Positions 28,119 to 35,755 are shown, counted from the stretch's first letter. The stretch is DNA of 58,019 nucleotides from Paenibacillus sp. FSL H7-0331 (GCF_001956045.1 NZ_MRTH01000046.1:1-58019), one strand, 5' to 3'. Translations and numbers: made by a program. The notes: generated from the sequence alone by a model not told the origin.

Positions 28119-28178
28119 ATGATAGGTAGCTCCTCTTTGATTTACGTGCATAACGTTTATGGGTGGGGATGTTATTAA
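28119..28178 (+). CDS. Possible 19-residue leader peptide before the sensor kinase
   Basis: An open frame MIGSSSLIYVHNVYGWGCY begins 3 bases after GGAGG (28111-28115) and ends 20 bases inside the kinase gene. The kinase ATG at 28159 has no ribosome binding site of its own, so translational coupling through this frame is plausible. A hairpin GAGGAGC/GCTCCTC (28112-28118, 28129-28135) sits over its start. No homology support. Confidence 0.3.
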   Translation: MIGSSSLIYVHNVYGWGCY

Positions 28179-29985
28179 ACCAATCACATATTTTCAGGAC
28201 ATGCCGATTCGAAAAAAAATTCAGATTATTAATATACTGATCATTTTGCCCAGCATTCTTTTTCTTACGATCACTCTATACAATATGACACTTAATCAGG
28301 TCATGGAACGTGCCCTTCGCAGCTCCGACCATAAGCTGGAGTTAATCACCAACACGATCAACACGTTATTTAATAATATAGAGAATTATTCGAAGCTGGC
28401 TATAATTAACAAGCCCTACCAGTCCGTGCTGAATTCAGACGGTACCGACCCACAAAGCCTCGAAGATATTCAACTGATGTATGTAGGATTAACTTCATTG
28501 GTAGAATCGAGTCCGTACATTGATTCAGTCGTCATCCAATCGATTCAAGGGAATAAAACCTACTATACCAACAATTTAACTAATGTTACCGAAAATAACC
28601 TTTCCATCTATCCGGGAGATCAGCTTATCACGGCAAAAGGATCAGCGGTGTGGATTGAAACCTTCCAGAGCCCCTTTCTTGTCAATGCTCAACATATTAA
28701 TTTGCTCGCCGTTGGGAGACGAATTATTAATATTAGCAACGGTATCCCTCTGGGCTATATTTATATCAATATGGATGAGAGTAAATTGTCCAAGCTATAT
28801 GGCAACGATGAAGAAGGCCTACAAAGCAAGCTGATGATTATTAATGCTAATGGAACTATCATTTCTTCGAATGATCCTGGCTTGCTGCAGACCACCTTGG
28901 ATACAGAGAAATTACAAATGATATTCAGCAATGACAACAGCTCGCAAATCTTCGATAACGGCAAAGAAACAACGATTATTTCCTCCAAGGCTTTAAGTAA
29001 AAAGGATTGGCGTATCGTTTATGAGGTGCCCAGCAAAGCGCTTATGAAGGATCAGTGGAAAATCACCCTGTTTATTTTGGGTTACGGCGCACTGGGATTA
29101 TTGTTTGCCCTGGTCCTTTCGATTGTTTTCTCTAATTGGATTACGAAGCCGATTGTCAGGTTAAGCCGCGCCATGATGGCTGTTGGGAATGGTAAGCTGG
29201 ACACACGATCACCCATCACTTCTAAAGATGAAGTCGGTCAGCTCGCTTATAAGTTCAATGATATGGTTGGAGAGATCCAAGGGCTTATGGACACTGTGAA
29301 TCAAGAGGAGAAGCAAAAAAGGAGCTTGGAGCTCCGATTGATGTACTCACAGATTAAACCTCACTTTTTGTATAATACCTTGGAAACGATTCGTTCCATG
29401 GCATTGATGACGAAGGCACATGACATCAGTAAGGTAGTCAAAGCTTTGGGTGACTTTTACCGAATGTCGCTCAATAAAGGCCAGGAGCTTATCCCTGTCA
29501 TACAGGAAAAGAAGCACCTGGAAAGCTACTTATATATACAAACGATCAGATACAGTCATATTGATTATATAATTGACTTTGATAGCCAGATAGAAAATTG
29601 CCGCATACCGAATATGCTTCTGCAGCCGCTCGTCGAAAATTCGATTCAACATGGATTAAGAGAAAAGCAGACAGGTGCATTGTGCGAAATATCGGGGTTC
29701 ATTGAAACCAAGGACGGCGCGGACGTTGTATGCTTTGTCATCAAGGATAACGGTAAGGGTATGAATGAGGAACTGCTAGCCAATATATGGCATCGAGAAC
29801 AGAACCAGCTTGATTTATCCAGCTTTGGTATCCGCAATATACAAGAACGTATTCAGCTCCGATATGGCCCGGGTTATGGCATTAGCATCTCTTCGGTCAT
29901 TGGATCAGGTGTGGAAGTACAGCTGAGAATACCTCTTGCTTTTGACAAAAAAGGACTTCCAGAAAGGTCTGTAAAGAGTTCATGA
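28159..29985 (+). CDS. YesM-type sensor histidine kinase
   Basis: Membrane kinase, 608 residues. First membrane helix about 22-42, an extracellular dCache-type sensor (about 45-290), second helix (about 296-318), HAMP (320-372), then His_kinase domain with H402 in QIKPHFLYNTLE and an ATPase domain (LLQPLVENSIQHG, DNGKGM, SSFGIRNIQERI). It pairs with the regulator downstream (ATGA overlap at 29982-29985) and lies just after the ABC genes, so it probably senses the transported sugar. The ATG lacks a good ribosome site; another in-frame ATG (MPIRKKIQ) lies at 28201. Confidence 0.92.
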   Translation: MGGDVIKPITYFQDMPIRKKIQIINILIILPSILFLTITLYNMTLNQVMERALRSSDHKLELITNTINTLFNNIENYSKLAIINKPYQSVLNSDGTDPQSLEDIQLMYVGLTSLVESSPYIDSVVIQSIQGNKTYYTNNLTNVTENNLSIYPGDQLITAKGSAVWIETFQSPFLVNAQHINLLAVGRRIINISNGIPLGYIYINMDESKLSKLYGNDEEGLQSKLMIINANGTIISSNDPGLLQTTLDTEKLQMIFSNDNSSQIFDNGKETTIISSKALSKKDWRIVYEVPSKALMKDQWKITLFILGYGALGLLFALVLSIVFSNWITKPIVRLSRAMMAVGNGKLDTRSPITSKDEVGQLAYKFNDMVGEIQGLMDTVNQEEKQKRSLELRLMYSQIKPHFLYNTLETIRSMALMTKAHDISKVVKALGDFYRMSLNKGQELIPVIQEKKHLESYLYIQTIRYSHIDYIIDFDSQIENCRIPNMLLQPLVENSIQHGLREKQTGALCEISGFIETKDGADVVCFVIKDNGKGMNEELLANIWHREQNQLDLSSFGIRNIQERIQLRYGPGYGISISSVIGSGVEVQLRIPLAFDKKGLPERSVKSS

Positions 29986-31616
29986 CATCTAACTGTTATC
30001 GCGTAATGATTGTGGACGATGAGTATTATTTTCGCAAGCTTCTTATCCATTTGATCGATTGGACTCAGCTCGGATATGTGATTGAGGATGAAGCCGAGAA
30101 TGGCTCCCAGGCGTTGGAATTGGCACACAACCATCATTATGATTTAATTATCGTTGATATTAACATGCCAGGTATTACAGGACTCGATTTTGTTGAAGCA
30201 TTAAGAACCGCGAACATCGAGGCCAAAGTCATTTTTATTACAAGCTATGATATTTTTGAGTATGCGAGGGCTGCCGTAAGCTTAGGAGCCTCTTACTATT
30301 TGCTGAAGCCGATCGACGAAGATGAACTGATGAAAGCATTAGTCGAAATTCGTGGCGACCTGGACCGGGAATTGGAAGACACCGACTATTTGATAACACT
30401 GAAGGAGCAGGCTGAGCGAGCGAAGCCTCTTATCAAGGATCAGTTTGTCCGCCAGCTTTTACTTCATGAGCCTTCCGTTCAACCGGAAATACTAGAGCGT
30501 CAAGCCGAGTACTATCACATTCCTATAAGTCCTATTTATGTAGTCATTGTGGCAGAGATTGATCAATTGAACCATCGGTTTAACAAAGAGGAAGAGCGCC
30601 AGCTTTGGCGATTTGCGGTCAAAAATATTTTACAGGAAAGTCTGGAGACAGGTGGAGCTTATTGTGAGGTCATTGATGGGGAGGACAACCACGTTGTTGT
30701 TTTGACCGGCTTCCCACAGATTACAGACTCCGAGCTTTACACCCTTTGCGAGCATGCCCGAACCTTTATTGATCATAGAATGAAACTTCGCATTACTTTG
30801 GCTTTTGGTCAAACGTATGAAAGCTTGAGTCAGGTACACCTTTCCTATTCAGAAAGTGTTCATGCTTTAAAGCAAAAGTTCATCAATGGGGGCAATCAGG
30901 TTATTGCCTATACCCATGATCATATCAGCTCAGAGGATGCCATATTTTCTCCGCCTCTGAATCGGGTTGAATGGCTTAGGGTCATTCGTCAAAGAAATCG
31001 TGAAGAAGTGGTTCTTAAAGTCGATGAAAGCTGTATGGAGCTTATCAACAATCGTGCGAGTAAAGAAACGGCGTTGTTTGTTTTGATGGAATGTATTTCT
31101 CTGGGCAACACAGCCATCCTGGAGCAAGGTGGGACTCTTCCTGTCGGCTGGATGACAGACCGCCACCCTTTGTTTCAGCAAATGCATGGTCTGGAGACCG
31201 TTACCAGTATGCAACAGTGGCTTGTTACTTTTTTTGATGACATTGTATTTAGAGAGCTGGATGATCAGCTGCCGCGCCGAAGAGGCTCTGACATTGTGTT
31301 CAAAGCAACAGAATATATCGAAAAGCAGTTCTCGCAGGAGTCCGTCACCTTGCAGCAAGCCGCGCGGGAATTATCCGTGAATCCGAGTTATTTAAGCCAT
31401 ATTTTCAAGAAGGAAACAGGGAAATCCTTTATTGAATTTTTGACAGATGTGCGGCTGGATAAGGCCATGGAATTGTTGAAGGATGTTCCTCATGGAACAT
31501 CGGTATCGCTCAAGATCGTCGACGTTTCACAAAGTGTAGGTTATGCCGATCCCTATTATTTCAGTAGATGCTTCAAAAAGAAGTTTGGGGTTGTACCAAG
31601 TAAAATCCTGTTATAA
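29982..31616 (+). CDS. YesN-type AraC-family response regulator
   Basis: The protein has 544 residues. An N-terminal receiver (VDDEYYFRKLL; phospho-acceptor D59 in LIIVDINMPG; K in LLKPIDE) is followed by a linker (about 130-420) and two C-terminal AraC helix-turn-helix motifs (LQQAARELSVNPSYLSHIFKK and IVDVSQSVGYADPYYFSR). It overlaps the kinase gene by 4 bases. It should bind near the ABC promoter at 24.8 kb. A strong terminator follows 40 bases after the stop. Confidence 0.92.
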   Translation: MTSNCYRVMIVDDEYYFRKLLIHLIDWTQLGYVIEDEAENGSQALELAHNHHYDLIIVDINMPGITGLDFVEALRTANIEAKVIFITSYDIFEYARAAVSLGASYYLLKPIDEDELMKALVEIRGDLDRELEDTDYLITLKEQAERAKPLIKDQFVRQLLLHEPSVQPEILERQAEYYHIPISPIYVVIVAEIDQLNHRFNKEEERQLWRFAVKNILQESLETGGAYCEVIDGEDNHVVVLTGFPQITDSELYTLCEHARTFIDHRMKLRITLAFGQTYESLSQVHLSYSESVHALKQKFINGGNQVIAYTHDHISSEDAIFSPPLNRVEWLRVIRQRNREEVVLKVDESCMELINNRASKETALFVLMECISLGNTAILEQGGTLPVGWMTDRHPLFQQMHGLETVTSMQQWLVTFFDDIVFRELDDQLPRRRGSDIVFKATEYIEKQFSQESVTLQQAARELSVNPSYLSHIFKKETGKSFIEFLTDVRLDKAMELLKDVPHGTSVSLKIVDVSQSVGYADPYYFSRCFKKKFGVVPSKILL

Positions 31617-31657
31617 AAACTCAATCCTACGTCCTTCATATATGTAAAAAACACAAA

Positions 31658-31700
31658 AGCTGCCTCCGAGTCATTACGACTTGGGGACAGCTCTTTTTTT
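31658..31700. terminator. Terminator between the regulator gene and rpsR
   Basis: AGCTGCCTCC pairs with GGGGACAGCT (one mismatch, one wobble) and an inner AGTC/GACT stem. Seven T follow on the plus strand and TTTTGTG on the minus strand, so it serves both convergent genes. Confidence 0.85.
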
Positions 31701-31712
31701 GGGAATCGTTAC

Positions 31713-32000
31713 CTATTCCGTTGTGTATGGCAGCAATGCGATTTGACGCGAGCGTTTGATCGCAATTGTCAATGCACGTTGGTATTTAGCAGAAGTACCT
31801 GTTACACGGCGTGGAAGAATCTTACCACGTTCGCTAACAAATTTCTTCAGAGTTTCGATATCCTTATAGTCAATGTGAGTAATTTTATTCACAGTGAAGT
31901 AACATACTTTACGACGTTTTCCGCCTTTGCCACCCTTACGGCCGCCAAATTTGCGTTCGCCACGTTCTTCGCTATTGTTATCTCTTCTTTGAAAACCCAT
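31713..32000 (-). CDS. rpsR: Ribosomal protein bS18
   Basis: This is a small-subunit protein of 95 residues, longer than the usual 75-80 because of a Gly/Arg/Lys-rich N-terminal extension ([18 protein letters not shown]). The conserved core is [39 protein letters not shown]. It forms a heterodimer with bS6. It is the last gene of the rpsF-ssb-rpsR operon. Confidence 0.97.
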   Translation of the reverse strand: MGFQRRDNNSEERGERKFGGRKGGKGGKRRKVCYFTVNKITHIDYKDIETLKKFVSERGKILPRRVTGTSAKYQRALTIAIKRSRQIALLPYTTE

Positions 32001-32023
32001 TCGTTTATTCAGTCCTTTCTACG

Positions 32024-32497
32024 TCAAAATGGCAAATCATCATCGGAAATATCAATCGGTTTTCCGTCATCCTGAAATGGATCTTGATTGTTGTCGCGCG
32101 GTCCAGCATTACGCTGTTGACCATAGCCTTGATCTTGACGGCCGCCCATTCCTTCTTCACGATTTCCTCCACCACTATTGGAAGATTCCAGGAAACGTAC
32201 ATTATCAGCAACGACTTCCGTCACGTATACGCGGCGACCTTCGTTATTGTCATAGTTACGCACCTGCATTCTGCCTTCTACTGCGGCAAGTCTACCTTTA
32301 CGCAGATAGTTGGCACATGTTTCAGCAAGCTGACGCCATGTCACAACAGGGATAAAGTCTGCTTCCCGTTCCTTCTGTTGGTTCGCATAAGGACGATCCA
32401 CAGCTAGTGTAAACGTAGTTACAGCTACTCCCGCAGGAGTATAACGTAATTCAGGGTCTTTAGTAAGCCTTCCGATCAGAATCACACGATTTAGCAA
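32024..32497 (-). CDS. ssb: Single-stranded DNA-binding protein
   Basis: The protein (about 157 residues) has an OB fold ([31 protein letters not shown]), a Gly/Gln/Asn-rich flexible tail and the acidic C-terminal tip [11 protein letters not shown] that recruits repair proteins. A TTG start at 32497 is supported by GGAGGG 6 bases upstream; the ATG 18 bases earlier would place that site inside the gene. The gene lies between rpsF and rpsR. Confidence 0.97.
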   Translation of the reverse strand: MLNRVILIGRLTKDPELRYTPAGVAVTTFTLAVDRPYANQQKEREADFIPVVTWRQLAETCANYLRKGRLAAVEGRMQVRNYDNNEGRRVYVTEVVADNVRFLESSNSGGGNREEGMGGRQDQGYGQQRNAGPRDNNQDPFQDDGKPIDISDDDLPF

Positions 32498-32539
32498 TCT
32501 AAACCCTCCCAGCATGTCAATTACAGCATTTCGTACTGT

Positions 32540-32824
32540 TTACGCTACATCTTGTGTGATCAGGAAACGAATGATTTCATCAGAAATCTTCATTACACGA
32601 TCAAGCTCGGTCAATACCGTATTGTTAGCGTTGAACTTAACTAACACATAATGGCCATCACGATGCTTGTTGATCTCATACGCAAGACGGCGCTTACCCA
32701 TTACATCATGCTTCGTAATTTCTCCACCGTTGTTGATGATGTTTTGAAACTTTTCAACCGTAGCCTGAACAGCTTCTTGTTCGATATCCGGACGAATGAT
32801 ATACATAATCTCATATTTGCGCAT
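32540..32824 (-). CDS. rpsF: Ribosomal protein bS6
   Basis: The protein has 94 residues and begins MRKYEIMYIIRPDIEQ; a typical S6 ferredoxin-like fold (GGEITKHDVMGKRRLAYEI). AAAGGAGGTGA lies 4-6 bases before the ATG at 32824. An in-frame ATG 33 bases upstream would place the ribosome site inside the coding region. It is first in the rpsF-ssb-rpsR operon and probably autoregulated with bS18. Confidence 0.97.
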   Translation of the reverse strand: MRKYEIMYIIRPDIEQEAVQATVEKFQNIINNGGEITKHDVMGKRRLAYEINKHRDGHYVLVKFNANNTVLTELDRVMKISDEIIRFLITQDVA

Positions 32825-32848
32825 GGTTTCACCTCCTTTTGGACTAAA

Positions 32849-32881
32849 CGGCTCCACAGATCGACAATGGTCAATCGGAGC
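32849..32881 (-). promoter_or_regulatory. Candidate S6:S18 ribosomal leader
   Basis: On the minus strand a stem GCTCC...GGAGC encloses a second stem (GAT...ATC) and is followed at once by CCG, just upstream of the rpsF ribosome binding site. A conserved hairpin with CCG in rpsF leaders binds the bS6:bS18 dimer in many bacteria. The detailed fold was not computed. Confidence 0.5.
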
Positions 32882-32924
32882 AAGGAGCGAGCAATTAAAT
32901 AGTATTCAAAACTCGCACTGTAAT

Positions 32925-32953
32925 ACTATATCAAAACGTGAGGACAATAACAA
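32925..32953 (-). promoter_or_regulatory. Promoter of the rpsF operon
   Basis: Minus-strand TTGTTA (32948-32953) and TATAGT (32925-32930) with a 17-base spacer, about 100 bases before rpsF. An inverted AGTATT/AATACT pair overlaps the region downstream of the -10. Confidence 0.55.
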
Positions 32954-33074
32954 GTGCAAGTTCAAATGCTTCTTCTTAATGTCCCCAAAAGGGATAGTTG
33001 GCAATATTTATCGTCATGACTTGATGCCTTGCTGGACATTCTATCTATATACTTCGTAAGGAGGTCTAACAACG

Positions 33075-33257
33075 ATGGGCGAATGGCGTCAATTCAGTCC
33101 AGGTGATACAGCTCCCAATGATGGGAAGTACATCGAGGTCGGAGAAAATGATTTTCACATGGGCATCAATGATCCCCAAATCATTACCTTGGTGAAAGGT
33201 GAGGCTTTCCCGCAAACCTCCAACCATAACCGCAAGTGGATACGTAGAAAAGCATAG
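33075..33257 (+). CDS. YjzC-like small protein
   Basis: This 60-residue hydrophilic protein begins MGEWRQFSPGDTAPNDGKY and ends SNHNRKWIRRKA. It matches the pattern of the short YjzC family (FxPG...APNxGxY...FPxTSNHNRxW), whose function is unknown. AAGGAGG lies 10 bases before the ATG. It diverges from rpsF and is followed by a hairpin and a second small gene. Confidence 0.8.
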   Translation: MGEWRQFSPGDTAPNDGKYIEVGENDFHMGINDPQIITLVKGEAFPQTSNHNRKWIRRKA

Positions 33258-33264
33258 GTCAAGC

Positions 33265-33305
33265 CCTCTACACCCACGCACACGGCCTTAAAGGGGGTGT
33301 AGAGG
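33265..33305 (+). other. Intercistronic 11-bp hairpin
   Basis: CCTCTACACCC (33265-33275) and GGGTGTAGAGG (33295-33305) form a perfect 11-base stem with a 19-base loop. No T-tract follows, so it looks more like an mRNA stabiliser or processing site than a terminator. Confidence 0.6.
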
Positions 33306-33333
33306 CCCATAACAACATTAAAGGAGCATCCTT

Positions 33334-33582
33334 ATGAGATACACATACACCCTGCTCTTGACAGCTATAGGAGCCGCACTGTGCCTGATGCACATGATTG
33401 GCCACGATTCGGACCCTGTCTATATGATTTTTTACAGTCTTAGCGTCCCCGCCTGGATTTACTCTTTATTTACCTACACCAGAGTTAGCATGACTCTTCT
33501 CTATACTACGACTATTTTATCGTGGACTCTTATTGGCTACGTGATCGATCGTTTGTCATGGAGAAAAAGAGTTCGGCATTAG
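33334..33582 (+). CDS. Small membrane protein of unknown function
   Basis: The protein has 82 residues and three hydrophobic segments (about 4-20, 29-46, 52-71) with a basic end (RLSWRKRVRH). I do not recognise a family. AAAGGAG lies 7 bases before the ATG. It lies in the same direction as the YjzC-like gene and may be cotranscribed with it across the hairpin. Confidence 0.7.
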   Translation: MRYTYTLLLTAIGAALCLMHMIGHDSDPVYMIFYSLSVPAWIYSLFTYTRVSMTLLYTTTILSWTLIGYVIDRLSWRKRVRH

Positions 33583-33605
33583 CTCCGTCGGTTTTTTATC
33601 TTGTT

Positions 33606-33624
33606 GAGAAGGATAATCGTTCTC
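33606..33624. promoter_or_regulatory. Fur-like box upstream of the CDGSH gene
   Basis: GAGAAGGATAATCGTTCTC matches the 19-base Fur consensus GATAATGATAATCATTATC at 15 positions and is itself an inverted repeat. It ends 24 bases before the -35 box at 33649. Confidence 0.6.
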
Positions 33625-33648
33625 ATTTACTTATTTTTTATAACAAGC

Positions 33649-33677
33649 TTTACTTTAGTAAGTAAGTGTTATATACT
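33649..33677 (+). promoter_or_regulatory. Promoter of the CDGSH gene
   Basis: TTTACT (33649-33654) and TATACT (33672-33677) with a 17-base spacer, 39 bases before the ATG. Confidence 0.6.
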
Positions 33678-33716
33678 TAACAATATGAAAAACCAAATAG
33701 GCAGGAGGCTACACAA

Positions 33717-33797
33717 ATGGGTAAATGTGCATGTGGTAACACTCAAAACACGGAAGGCAACTGCGACGGATCTCACGCTAAGAAAGACAGCAAGTAA
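33717..33797 (+). CDS. 26-residue CDGSH-type iron-sulfur mini-protein
   Basis: The whole product is MGKCACGNTQNTEGN followed by CDGSHAKKDSK. It has the CDGSH-domain ligand pattern: CxC (C4, C6), then C16-D-G-S-H20. The spacing between CxC and CDGSH (9 residues) is one more than the usual 8. CDGSH domains bind a redox-active 2Fe-2S cluster through three Cys and one His. The known domain is about 35-40 residues, so this is near the minimum. AGGAGG lies 8 bases before the ATG. A promoter, a Fur-like box and a long terminator surround it. Confidence 0.8.
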   Translation: MGKCACGNTQNTEGNCDGSHAKKDSK

Positions 33798-33834
33798 TCA
33801 ATAGCAGCTAGCAGCTGTATCCTCTTCAAAGGCT

Positions 33835-33887
33835 GCAGCACAAAAACGACCACGGATCTTTATGATCTGTGGTCGTTTTTGTGCTGC
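33835..33887. terminator. Very long hairpin after the CDGSH gene
   Basis: A 24-base inverted repeat (33835-33858 against 33864-33887, one G-T wobble, 5-base loop). An AAAAA/TTTTT block lies inside the stem. It should end transcription in both directions. Confidence 0.8.
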
Positions 33888-33905
33888 AATCTCATTTTTC
33901 ATCAT

Positions 33906-34002
33906 TGTGGATTCATTTTGTGGATATGTGAATAGGTAGCTGGATTCCTTGTTTAGTCCGGTTATCCACATGTGTACAACATCATGCTTTATGTTATCCC
34001 CA
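33906..34002. other. DnaA-box cluster outside oriC
   Basis: A perfect DnaA box TTATCCACA (33962-33970) is accompanied by TTATCCCCA (33994-34002) and TGTGGATAT (33919-33927), each one base off, and TGTGGATTC (33906-33914), two bases off. The cluster lies about 13.6 kb from dnaA in a non-coding stretch. Confidence 0.6.
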
Positions 34003-34046
34003 ATGTTAACAAGTTCGGATGACTTCAAAGATATTCACAACGGGAC

Positions 34047-34081
34047 AAAAAAAGCCTTTCACGACCTGAATCGTAAAAGAC
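34047..34081 (-). terminator. Terminator of the tRNA-Ser gene
   Basis: Minus-strand GTCTTTTACGA/TCGTGAAAGGC stem (two G-T wobbles) followed by seven T. Confidence 0.8.
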
Positions 34082-34150
34082 TTCTTTATACTTATTTAGC
34101 TTATGTACCTTGCCGTATATGAACCGCACGCAGCGGACCTTAAACGAAAA

Positions 34151-34241
34151 TGGCGGAAAGAGTGGGAGTCGAACCCACGCACGCCTTGCGACGCCTAACT
34201 GATTTCGAGTCAGCCCCCTTGGACCACTTGGGTACCTTTCC
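34151..34241 (-). tRNA. tRNA-Ser (anticodon CGA)
   Basis: A 91-base class II tRNA with encoded CCA. Acceptor stem GGAAAGG pairs with TCTTTCC (one wobble); the discriminator base is G. The anticodon loop CTCGAAA gives anticodon CGA, which reads UCG. The long variable arm (GGCGTCGCAAGGCGTGC) and the T-arm GTGGGTTCGACTCCCAC confirm a serine tRNA. Confidence 0.97.
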
Positions 34242-34326
34242 ATGAAAATCGGACAATTGCTATTGTATCACAGCCAAGAGATACTTTGCAACCCCCTGGC
34301 TGGATTTTTTTATTGGAGCTTTGGAT

Positions 34327-34548
34327 CTAATCCTCACCCTCACGGGAAGCAGCTTCCGGATTGGAGCGCAGCACCTTTTTCAGCTTACTTTCAAATTTGG
34401 CACGAGGCACGAGTACGCTGTGCTTACAGCCTACGCATTTGATACGGATGTCCATGCCCAGACGAATGACCTCCATCTCGTTGGTCCCGCAGGGATGCGG
34501 CTTCTTCATCTGCACAATATCCCCCAATTGATACTGCTTTCTTTCCAT
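34327..34548 (-). CDS. DUF951 family protein (YyzM-like)
   Basis: The protein has 73 residues with the DUF951 core (LGDIVQMKKPHPCGTNEM, IRIKCVGCKH). A Cys plus a CxxC suggest a small zinc-binding fold. It is encoded with the MscS gene next to the origin in Bacillus too. Function unknown. A GGGGGG site precedes the ATG. The stop is 86 bases from the tRNA gene. Confidence 0.9.
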   Translation of the reverse strand: MERKQYQLGDIVQMKKPHPCGTNEMEVIRLGMDIRIKCVGCKHSVLVPRAKFESKLKKVLRSNPEAASREGED

Positions 34549-34549
34549 G

Positions 34550-35443
34550 CTATTCCCCCCTTGAGCTAGCCACTTCCAGGCGATATTTGTCCAACGCCTT
34601 TTTCACCTCTGCGTTAAGCTCGCGTGATATTTGCAGCTGGCTATTAGGCTTGCATTCGACCGTTGTTCGAATAATGATCTCTGAAGCGCTTAACGTTTGT
34701 ACGCCCAATACCTCTGGCTCCTTGACCATATTCACGTTATTTTCGTAATTTTTCATAACGGTATCTTTCAACACCTGTATCGCATTGTCTATATTCATAT
34801 CTGCCGGGATCGACACATCTACAACGGCAATCGAGTTATTGACTGAAAAATTAGTTACCTGCGTAATCGTACCATTCGGAATAATATGAACCTCACCCGT
34901 CCAGCTTCTAACCCGAGTGATCCTGAGTCCGATTTCTTCAACTGTACCTTTGTAAGTGCCGGTTTGAATAACATCCCCAACAGCAAATTGATCTTCGAAG
35001 ATGATAAAAAATCCGGTTATGACGTCTTTCACCAAGCTCTGTGCCCCAAATCCGATAGCTAGGCCCACTACTCCGGCACCGGCCAATAATGGCTCCAAAC
35101 GAATCCCAAATTGATTCAGAACCATCAAGATCATAATAAAGTTGACGACATATGAAGTAATATTGCCCAGCAGCTTGCCAATCGTTTTGGTACGTCTACG
35201 ATCCAGATTCAATGGATTGCGTTCCCGTTCCACCATTACATGCTCTAGAGCCTTGTTGGCCAGCTTAATAATGATTCTTGCACCTAATAATATAAAGGTT
35301 ACCTTTACAAGAATGAGGATAAATCCTGTCCATACCGCAGGGTCAGCAATGTATTGGAACAATTGATCGCCAAGCTTCTCCCAGGATGATATTACCGAAG
35401 CTGCGCTCTCTCCTGTCAGGTATGATATGTGCCATTGCTTCAT
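34550..35443 (-). CDS. Small-conductance mechanosensitive channel (MscS family)
   Basis: The protein has 297 residues: three hydrophobic helices (about 35-58, 83-106, 115-140) and a cytoplasmic beta/alpha domain. The pore helix is rich in Gly/Ala (GAGVVGLAIGFGAQSLVKD), the MscS TM3 signature. It releases solutes on hypo-osmotic shock. AAGGTGG lies about 8 bases before the ATG. The gene ends 1 base before the DUF951 start, so the two form an operon. Confidence 0.93.
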   Translation of the reverse strand: MKQWHISYLTGESAASVISSWEKLGDQLFQYIADPAVWTGFILILVKVTFILLGARIIIKLANKALEHVMVERERNPLNLDRRRTKTIGKLLGNITSYVVNFIMILMVLNQFGIRLEPLLAGAGVVGLAIGFGAQSLVKDVITGFFIIFEDQFAVGDVIQTGTYKGTVEEIGLRITRVRSWTGEVHIIPNGTITQVTNFSVNNSIAVVDVSIPADMNIDNAIQVLKDTVMKNYENNVNMVKEPEVLGVQTLSASEIIIRTTVECKPNSQLQISRELNAEVKKALDKYRLEVASSRGE

Positions 35444-35456
35444 CTGTCAAACCACC

Positions 35457-35693
35457 TTATACCTCAACATAATAGTCTTCTTTTTTCATATAAATACCAC
35501 GGATCTCTACATTTTCTTCGCTCACAATTTGCTTCACTTGGTCCAGGTCGTCCTCAGGGAATTCCAATGACAATGCACAGCCTGCCGTAATCTGTTTGGG
35601 AGTCGGACACATATCGTTTTCAATGTCAGCATATTCTAGCAGCATCTCGGCACGCAGCGCCTGCTGTGTGGAGTCAAATGCCATCAGCAGCAT
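35457..35693 (-). CDS. DUF3343 protein (putative Se/S carrier-like)
   Basis: The product has 78 residues. The N-terminal LLMAFDSTQQALRAEMLL, a Pro-Thr-Pro turn, and an internal Cys in TAGCALSLEF match DUF3343, described as a putative selenium/sulfur carrier-like family. GGGGGAGGA lies 6 bases before the ATG. The gene lies 13 bases before the MscS gene and is probably cotranscribed. A cysteine-desulfurase-like gene is encoded about 1.2 kb away on the same strand. Confidence 0.85.
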   Translation of the reverse strand: MLLMAFDSTQQALRAEMLLEYADIENDMCPTPKQITAGCALSLEFPEDDLDQVKQIVSEENVEIRGIYMKKEDYYVEV

Positions 35694-35725
35694 GTGGATT
35701 CCTCCCCCATTATTTATGGAGTTAC

Positions 35726-35755
35726 GTATAAATTACCATCACTATCCGTATACTA
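35726..35755 (+). promoter_or_regulatory. Candidate forespore (sigma-G type) promoter of yyaC
   Basis: GTATA (35726-35730), 18 bases, then TATACTA (35749-35755). It fits the Bacillus sigma-G pattern GHATR-N17/18-CATNHTA with one mismatch and lies 41 bases before the yyaC start. Confidence 0.45.

Noticed and set aside
32901..32926. AGTATT...AATACT inverted repeat in the rpsF leader.
   Set aside because: Only six base pairs with a long loop; it overlaps the promoter region and could be chance.
33601..33804. A 67-codon frame over the Fur-like box and CDGSH gene in another frame.
   Set aside because: It contains the promoter region, starts with TTG without a ribosome site, and competes with the well-supported CDGSH gene.
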